Assembly (NCBI GenBank): GCA_041748615.1
Contig: JBGTCY010000237.1
Coordinates: 1-10,840, forward strand
From: JBGTCY01 sp041748615
GTDB lineage: Bacteria > Bacteroidota > Bacteroidia > Chitinophagales > CAIOSU01
Reading direction: 5' to 3'
Length of the DNA stretch: 10,840 nt
Of the stretch, positions 7,247 through 10,840 are shown one piece after another. The number at the start of each line of letters is the position of its first letter. Position 1 is the first letter of the stretch. The position numbers were made by a program, and so were the translations under genes. The notes under the pieces were generated by a model that saw only the letters and a program-made list of their open reading frames with translations, had not been told where the DNA came from and did not search any database.

Positions 7247-7278
7247 CAAAATTACATCCCCAATTTTGATGTCTGCAA
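7247..7278 (-). promoter_or_regulatory. Bacteroidota-type promoter for the 638-aa secreted protein
   Basis: On the minus strand TTG (7278-7276) is followed after 21 bases by TAATTTTG (7254-7247), an exact match to the Bacteroidota -7 consensus TAnnTTTG with an acceptable spacing from the -33 TTG. Transcription would start near 7240, giving a leader of roughly 40 bases to the ATG at 7198. Confidence 0.5.
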
Positions 7279-7371
7279 TCAGATATTAGACTTTAGATTA
7301 GATACCTTAGGGAAGTTAGTCTCTAAATGCGCCTGCAATTTTCTCAGAAGCTCATCAAATGATGCTTTCAT
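7279..7371 (-). CDS. Doubtful 30-aa small ORF or gene remnant
   Basis: ATG at 7371-7369 opens 30 codons, starting MKASFDELLRKLQAHLETN, predicted to be amphipathic helix. The same frame is open back to a TAG at 7446-7444 with similarly protein-like composition (for example IRVKVSTKLNFER before the ATG) but no earlier ATG. The last residues are encoded by the period-7 repeat tract, and the stop lies next to the -33 element of the downstream promoter. It may be the remains of a longer gene or a chance ORF. I do not recognise it. Confidence 0.22.
   Translation of the reverse strand: MKASFDELLRKLQAHLETNFPKVSNLKSNI
7281..7306. repeat. Period-7 tandem repeat, copy 2
   Basis: AGATATT and AGACTTT, then a shortened AGATT, then AGATACC. 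Bases 7280-7298 are identical to 5192-5210, in the same orientation. The tract sits directly upstream of the promoter of the 638-residue secreted protein. Confidence 0.65.
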
Positions 7372-7486
7372 TCTTTCAAAGTTAAGTTTTGTTGATACTT
7401 TTACTCTAATCAGGATGAAATAAAAATGTAATTTATTTTTCAGCTAAGAATCATTTTAGTAAACTATCAAACAATTAGAGTATCAC

Positions 7487-7598
7487 ATCACATCCACTAA
7501 TCTGCTAATTAACAAATCATCCCATCCGCTAATCAACTCATCTGCTAATCATCACATCAACAAATCCACTAATCAACACATCAACAAATCATCCCATC
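7487..7598. repeat. Degenerate 8-base tandem array, 14 in-phase units, touching the uvrB stop
   Basis: Read on the minus strand, 112 bases divide without a gap into 14 octamers of the form GATNNGNN. The first three bases are GAT in 13 units and AAT in one, and base 6 is always G. Units come from a small vocabulary: GATTTGTT, GATTAGTG, GATTAGCA, GATTAGCG, GATGTGAT, GATGTGTT, GATGGGAT, GATGAGTT. The two GATGGGAT-GATTTGTT pairs make an exact 16-base repeat at 7511-7526 and 7583-7598. The first unit overlaps the uvrB stop codon (7597-7599). No spacers, no dyad symmetry and no ORF are seen. Confidence 0.85.
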
Positions 7599-9624
7599 AC
7601 CCCTTTTCTCCCAAAATCTTTTGCAACGCGAACATCTCATCCCGATATTTTGCTGCCTGCAAAAAGTCCAAATCTTTTGCCGCTTGTTCCATTTTACTGC
7701 GCGTTTCGCGGATGAGTTTTTCCAACTGCTCGCGGCTCATGTATTGCACCACGGGGTCGGCAACTAAGCTCACCGCATCTTCATTTTCGACATAAGCTTT
7801 CGGCTCATGCTGGCGGATTTGCAGAATCGCGGATTGCTTGATAATTTGTTCTTTGGATTTAAAGATTGTTTGGGGAGTGATTTGATGCTCCTCGTTATAT
7901 TTCAATTGCTTTTCGCGCCTGCGGTCGGTCTCATCAATGGTGCGTTGCATAGAGCCGGTAATCCTGTCGGCATACATGATGACTTTGCCATTGACATTGC
8001 GCGCTGCGCGTCCCGCGATTTGCGTGAGCGAACGCTCGGAGCGGAGAAAGCCTTCCTTGTCCGCATCGAGGATAGCGACCAACGACACCTCCGGCAAATC
8101 CAATCCCTCACGTAACAGGTTGACGCCAATGAGCACATCGAATTTTCCCAACCTCAAATCACGCAAAATTTCCACGCGCTCCATCGTGTCCACTTCCGAA
8201 TGAATATAACGGCATTTAATATCAATGTTGGTCATATATTTTGCCAGTTCCTCTGCCATGCGTTTGGTGAGCGTAGTGACGAGTATGCGGTCGCCCGCTT
8301 TGGTGCGCTCATCAATTTCATCCAGCAAATCATCAATCTGATTGATACTCGGACGCACATCAATCACCGGGTCGAGCAATCCAGTAGGGCGAACTACTTG
8401 TTCCACAAACACACCACCGGATTTTTCCAATTCATAATCAGCAGGCGTAGCGCTCACATAAATCGCCTGGCGCACTAAATTTTCAAACTCCGAAAAATTA
8501 AGCGGGCGGTTGTCCAGGGCGGAAGGCAGGCGAAAACCATATTCTACCAAATTCAACTTGCGCGCGCGGTCGCCCCCGTACATGCCGTTGACCTGCGGAA
8601 TCGTTACATGACTTTCATCCACCACCAACAGAAAATCATCGGGAAAATAATCGAACAGGCAGAAAGGGCGTGTTCCCGGTTTGCGCCTGTCCAAAAAGCG
8701 CGAGTAGTTTTCAATGCCCGAACAATAGCCCAATTCCTTCATCATCTCGATGTCGAAGTTCACCCGCTCGGAAAGTCGTTTTGCTTCGGCATTTTTTCCG
8801 ATGGATTCGTAATAATCTACTTGTTTGCGCAACTCATCCTGAATCTCATGAATCATATTTTCAAACTCTTCACGGGGCGTCATGTAGAGATTAGCGGGAT
8901 AAATTGCATAGTCGTCAAAGGACTCCAACCGCCTGCCGGTTTCCGGGTCAATGGTTTCTATGTCTTCGATTTCATCTCCGAAAAAAGTGATGCGGCAGGC
9001 AACATCGGCATACGGTAAAAAAATATCCACCGTGTCGCCTTTCACCCTGAAGTTGGCGCGCTTGAACTCGCCTTCGGTACGGGAATATAGACTATCCACC
9101 AGCATGAATAAAAATTGATTTCTGCCAATCTTCATCCCTTTTTTAAGGCGCATAATCCGGTTGCGGTATTCAATCGGATTGCCGATACCATAGATGCAGG
9201 ATACCGTTGCCACAACAAGAATATCGCGCCTGCCGGATAGCAAGGATGCGGTCGCCTTCAGCCGCAATTTTTCAACCTCCTCGTTGATGGATAAGTCTTT
9301 TTCGATGTAAGTATCGCTGACCGGCAGGTAGGCTTCCGGCTGATAATAATCGTAGTAGGAAACAAAATATTCCACCGCGTTGTCGGGAAAAAACTGTTTG
9401 AACTCGCCATACAACTGCGCGACCAATGTTTTGTTGTGACTGAGCACCAAAGTCGGTCGCTGTACATGCTGCACGACATTGGCAATCGTGAAAGTTTTAC
9501 CGGAACCCGTGACGCCCAACAGCACTTGGGCTTTATCCCCCCGCTCAAGACCTTCTGTGAGTTGGCGAATCGCTTCGGGCTGGTCGCCAGTAGGTTCAAA
9601 ATCGGAGATGAGGCGGAAGGGCAT
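7597..9624 (-). CDS. uvrB: UvrABC system protein B (excinuclease subunit)
   Basis: Damage-verifying helicase-like subunit of nucleotide excision repair. It is loaded by UvrA, clamps the lesion strand and recruits UvrC for incision. Full length at 675 residues. Motifs in order are Walker A GVTGSGKT (37-44), the DNA-clamping beta-hairpin region SYYDYYQPEAYLP (89-101), Walker B/motif II DESH (336-339), motif III SATPADYE (391-398), helicase motifs V-VI GVNLLREGLDLPE (500-512) and QIAGRAARN (535-543), and a C-terminal UVR coiled coil (about 632-668) that contacts UvrC. No residue appears to be missing. The ATG at 9624 gives the standard N-terminus MPFRLISDFEPTGDQPEAI. The leader has little Shine-Dalgarno character. 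I see no SOS-type operator and no clear promoter. No hairpin follows the gene; its stop codon is part of the octamer array. Confidence 0.98.
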   Translation of the reverse strand: MPFRLISDFEPTGDQPEAIRQLTEGLERGDKAQVLLGVTGSGKTFTIANVVQHVQRPTLVLSHNKTLVAQLYGEFKQFFPDNAVEYFVSYYDYYQPEAYLPVSDTYIEKDLSINEEVEKLRLKATASLLSGRRDILVVATVSCIYGIGNPIEYRNRIMRLKKGMKIGRNQFLFMLVDSLYSRTEGEFKRANFRVKGDTVDIFLPYADVACRITFFGDEIEDIETIDPETGRRLESFDDYAIYPANLYMTPREEFENMIHEIQDELRKQVDYYESIGKNAEAKRLSERVNFDIEMMKELGYCSGIENYSRFLDRRKPGTRPFCLFDYFPDDFLLVVDESHVTIPQVNGMYGGDRARKLNLVEYGFRLPSALDNRPLNFSEFENLVRQAIYVSATPADYELEKSGGVFVEQVVRPTGLLDPVIDVRPSINQIDDLLDEIDERTKAGDRILVTTLTKRMAEELAKYMTNIDIKCRYIHSEVDTMERVEILRDLRLGKFDVLIGVNLLREGLDLPEVSLVAILDADKEGFLRSERSLTQIAGRAARNVNGKVIMYADRITGSMQRTIDETDRRREKQLKYNEEHQITPQTIFKSKEQIIKQSAILQIRQHEPKAYVENEDAVSLVADPVVQYMSREQLEKLIRETRSKMEQAAKDLDFLQAAKYRDEMFALQKILGEKG

Positions 9625-9714
9625 GGGTTTTAACTAATGAGATGATGTCTGTAATGGTTATTTATTGAAAATAGTTTAGAAGAATTATTAAATATTCCTT
9701 TAGGAAAATAAATA

Positions 9715-10086
9715 TCAACTTCTTTTCAATTCAGAAATAATAAATTCAACGGTTGATTTCAATTCCGGAATATTTTTTTGGCAAATTCCGAATATGACTT
9801 CATGACTTAACTGTTCGTAATGATGAGAGATTATTTCACGCAATCTGATAATTTCATGCCATTCTATTTGATTGTGTTTTTCTAAAAGTTGAGGATATTT
9901 ACTGTTAATTTTTTTAATTGTTTCACCAATGCTTTGCAATCTCATTAAAGTTGCGTTAAAATGGGATTTTCCTGTAGTTGATGATAAATAGTCATCCGGC
10001 ATTTTAATTTCAGAAAACCAGACTTGTATGAGTGTAATGGAATCCAGAATAAATTCAAACTTGGAGATAAGTAATTCGTTACGCAT
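9715..10086 (-). CDS. hepT: HepT-like HEPN toxin (DUF86 family)
   Basis: Predicted RNase toxin of the MntA/HepT type VII toxin-antitoxin class. The 123 residues are all-helical in appearance. The HEPN active-site motif R-x4-H-x-Y is seen as Arg83, His88 and Tyr90 in RLREIISHHYEQL, preceded by IEWHEI, the position of the conserved PWREI of the family. Tyr90 corresponds to the tyrosine that the cognate MntA modifies with AMP in studied systems. The start codon overlaps the mntA stop (ATGCGTAA, 8 bases), so the toxin is made only when the antitoxin is translated. Base composition is more A/T-rich than uvrB, compatible with horizontal acquisition. A non-toxic HEPN protein is the alternative. Confidence 0.85.
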   Translation of the reverse strand: MRNELLISKFEFILDSITLIQVWFSEIKMPDDYLSSTTGKSHFNATLMRLQSIGETIKKINSKYPQLLEKHNQIEWHEIIRLREIISHHYEQLSHEVIFGICQKNIPELKSTVEFIISELKRS

Positions 10087-10369
10087 AGATAATCTCGGAA
10101 TTTATCATTTTTCTGAAGCGTTCGCTTAAATGATTTCCGTCCATCACAATATCAATTTTTTTATTAAACATATTTTCCAAATAATCCAAAAGCCCGATAA
10201 GGCTTTTCAGGTCAGGTTGGTTAAACTTTACCAATACATCTATATCTGAGTCGGGTTGTTGTTCATTGCGTGCGTAAGAGCCGATAAGCCCGATTTTATC
10301 AACTCCGAATTTGTTTTGAAGCGTGGGTAATTGATTGCGTAGAATTTCGATAATATCTTTATGATTCAT
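10079..10369 (-). CDS. mntA: MntA-like nucleotidyltransferase antitoxin
   Basis: Minimal nucleotidyltransferase of 96 residues. In characterised systems this class neutralises HepT by adding AMP to its active-site tyrosine. The GSx10DxD motif is complete: Gly30-Ser31 (LIGSYARNEQQPDSD), Asp42 and Asp44, with a third carboxylate at Asp73 (KIDIVMD). These three Asp residues bind the metal ions for catalysis, so the enzyme looks active. The antitoxin gene precedes the toxin gene, as usual. The start is the ATG at 10369; the leader is A/T-rich and has no evident Shine-Dalgarno or operator palindrome. A TATAAT-like word lies upstream, but the partner element is poorly placed. Confidence 0.87.
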   Translation of the reverse strand: MNHKDIIEILRNQLPTLQNKFGVDKIGLIGSYARNEQQPDSDIDVLVKFNQPDLKSLIGLLDYLENMFNKKIDIVMDGNHLSERFRKMINSEIIYA

Positions 10370-10638
10370 CGTGTAAAATTAATCATTCATCATTCTAATT
10401 TAAATATTATAAAGAAAGTTCCTCGAGTTTCTCCAAAACCAGCCACTTGCCCTGAGCATTTAACCGGCAATCTTTTCTTTATCAAAATCGGTAATGAATT
10501 TTGTTACAGGGTTGAGAAGGTAATTAAAAATTAAAATGAAGTTTTGTTTTAAAATAGAAGTTGTAACTAAAGGGAATAAAACAACTATCAGTTTAATTAC
10601 TATTTTTACAGTGCGATTTTAAACTTGAAAATTACATT
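10370..10638. other. A/T-rich region between divergent mntA and the DUF5606-like gene
   Basis: Apart from the remnant at 10407-10519, I see no gene here. A TATTTTTA at 10601-10608 (one mismatch to the -7 consensus) lies about 30 bases before the DUF5606-like ATG, but no TTG is found at the matching distance. Both divergent promoters must lie in this stretch. Confidence 0.35.
10407..10519 (-). pseudogene. Probable frameshifted 3' remnant of an unidentified gene
   Basis: On the minus strand one frame reads NPVTKFITDFDKEKIAG and then hits TAA (10462-10460). Directly after, the shifted frame reads LNAQGKWLVLEKLEELSL and ends in TAA at 10409-10407. Both pieces have natural protein composition and join without a gap, as expected from a single-base indel near 10463. 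No start codon can be assigned upstream: the first frame has no ATG back to its stop near 10621, and that part is A/T-rich. I do not recognise the family. It lies 37 bases upstream of mntA, in the same orientation. Confidence 0.35.
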
Positions 10639-10840
10639 ATGGAATTCAAAGACATTGTAGCGATTAGCGGAAAGGGTGGTTTATTTGAAGTGGTTGCCAA
10701 AAGAAGTGACGGCATGATTGTGCGCGGGCTGGATGAAGAAAAGTCCGGTTTCGTTTCCAGCAGGCTGCACGTCTTTACTCCGCTTGACGCCATCACGATT
10801 TATACAACCGGCAATGACACGACCGAGTTAAGAAAAGTGT
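10639..10840 (+). CDS. DUF5606-like protein, 3'-truncated by the window end
   Basis: ATG at 10639 opens a frame that runs off the window after 67 codons. The N-terminus MEFKDIVAISGKGGLFEVVA, followed by a strand like GMIVRGLDEEKSGF and then DAITIYTTGND, matches the pattern that I associate with DUF5606, a conserved Bacteroidota family (typically M-LK-ILSISGKPGLYKLV). The family has a small SH3-like N-terminal domain and no established function. Assignment is by remembered pattern only. The gene is divergent from mntA and appears intact as far as it is visible. The leader is A-rich with no clear Shine-Dalgarno. Confidence 0.7.
   Translation, partial: MEFKDIVAISGKGGLFEVVAKRSDGMIVRGLDEEKSGFVSSRLHVFTPLDAITIYTTGNDTTELRKV

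Noticed and set aside
7487..7598. The octamer array as a CRISPR
   Set aside because: Units are 8 bases, contiguous and degenerate, without spacers, and no cas genes are present.
7807..9018. Several plus-strand ORFs of 74-136 codons across uvrB
   Set aside because: They are antisense shadows of a full-length, motif-complete uvrB.
9695..9706. TTCC-TTTA-GGAA hairpin downstream of hepT as a terminator
   Set aside because: The stem is only four base pairs and no clean U-tract follows.
10536..10622. 28-codon plus-strand ORF before the DUF5606-like gene
   Set aside because: A/T-rich, no ribosome binding site, no recognisable motif; probably chance.

Overview
The window looks like a chromosomal segment from a member of the Bacteroidota, probably an environmental lineage. 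Two encoded proteins end in a type IX secretion (T9SS) type A sorting domain. There is also a small THX-type ribosomal protein with a Lys/Ala/Pro tail, a gene start resembling the Bacteroidota family DUF5606, one promoter candidate of the Bacteroidota -33 TTG / -7 TAnnTTTG type, and mostly A-rich leaders with weak Shine-Dalgarno sequences. I cannot name a genus from sequence alone.

Layout. (1) 1-3225, plus strand: the 3' part of a secreted subtilisin-like (S8) protease, a possible 35-codon small ORF, a LolD-like ABC ATPase and an FtsX-like permease. They are packed with junctions of +1, -4 and 0 bases, which suggests one translationally coupled operon. (2) 3229-3384, minus: a 51-residue single-pass membrane protein gene, convergent with the permease. 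(3) 3632-4879, plus: a GT-A-fold family-2-like glycosyltransferase. (4) 4891-5094, minus: ribosomal protein THX, whose apparent terminator lies inside the 3' end of the opposing glycosyltransferase gene. (5) 5282-7198, minus: a 638-residue T9SS-secreted protein of unknown function. A good Bacteroidota-type promoter lies upstream, and period-7 repeat tracts sharing a 19-base core lie on both sides. (6) 7199-7596: a non-genic stretch ending in 14 in-phase copies of a degenerate 8-base repeat that runs into the uvrB stop codon. (7) 7597-9624, minus: uvrB, full length. (8) 9715-10369, minus: an MntA/HepT (nucleotidyltransferase/HEPN) toxin-antitoxin pair overlapping by 8 bases. (9) About 10407-10519, minus: a probable frameshifted gene remnant. 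(10) 10639-10840, plus: the 5' end of a DUF5606-like gene.

How the parts relate. Most of the window is ordinary chromosomal housekeeping (uvrB, THX, DUF5606) mixed with secreted proteins. The only clear accessory module is mntA-hepT. The protease-ABC-permease cluster is the only candidate for an undescribed functional unit, but its substrate cannot be read from sequence. The most unusual non-coding structure is the 8-base periodic array downstream of uvrB.
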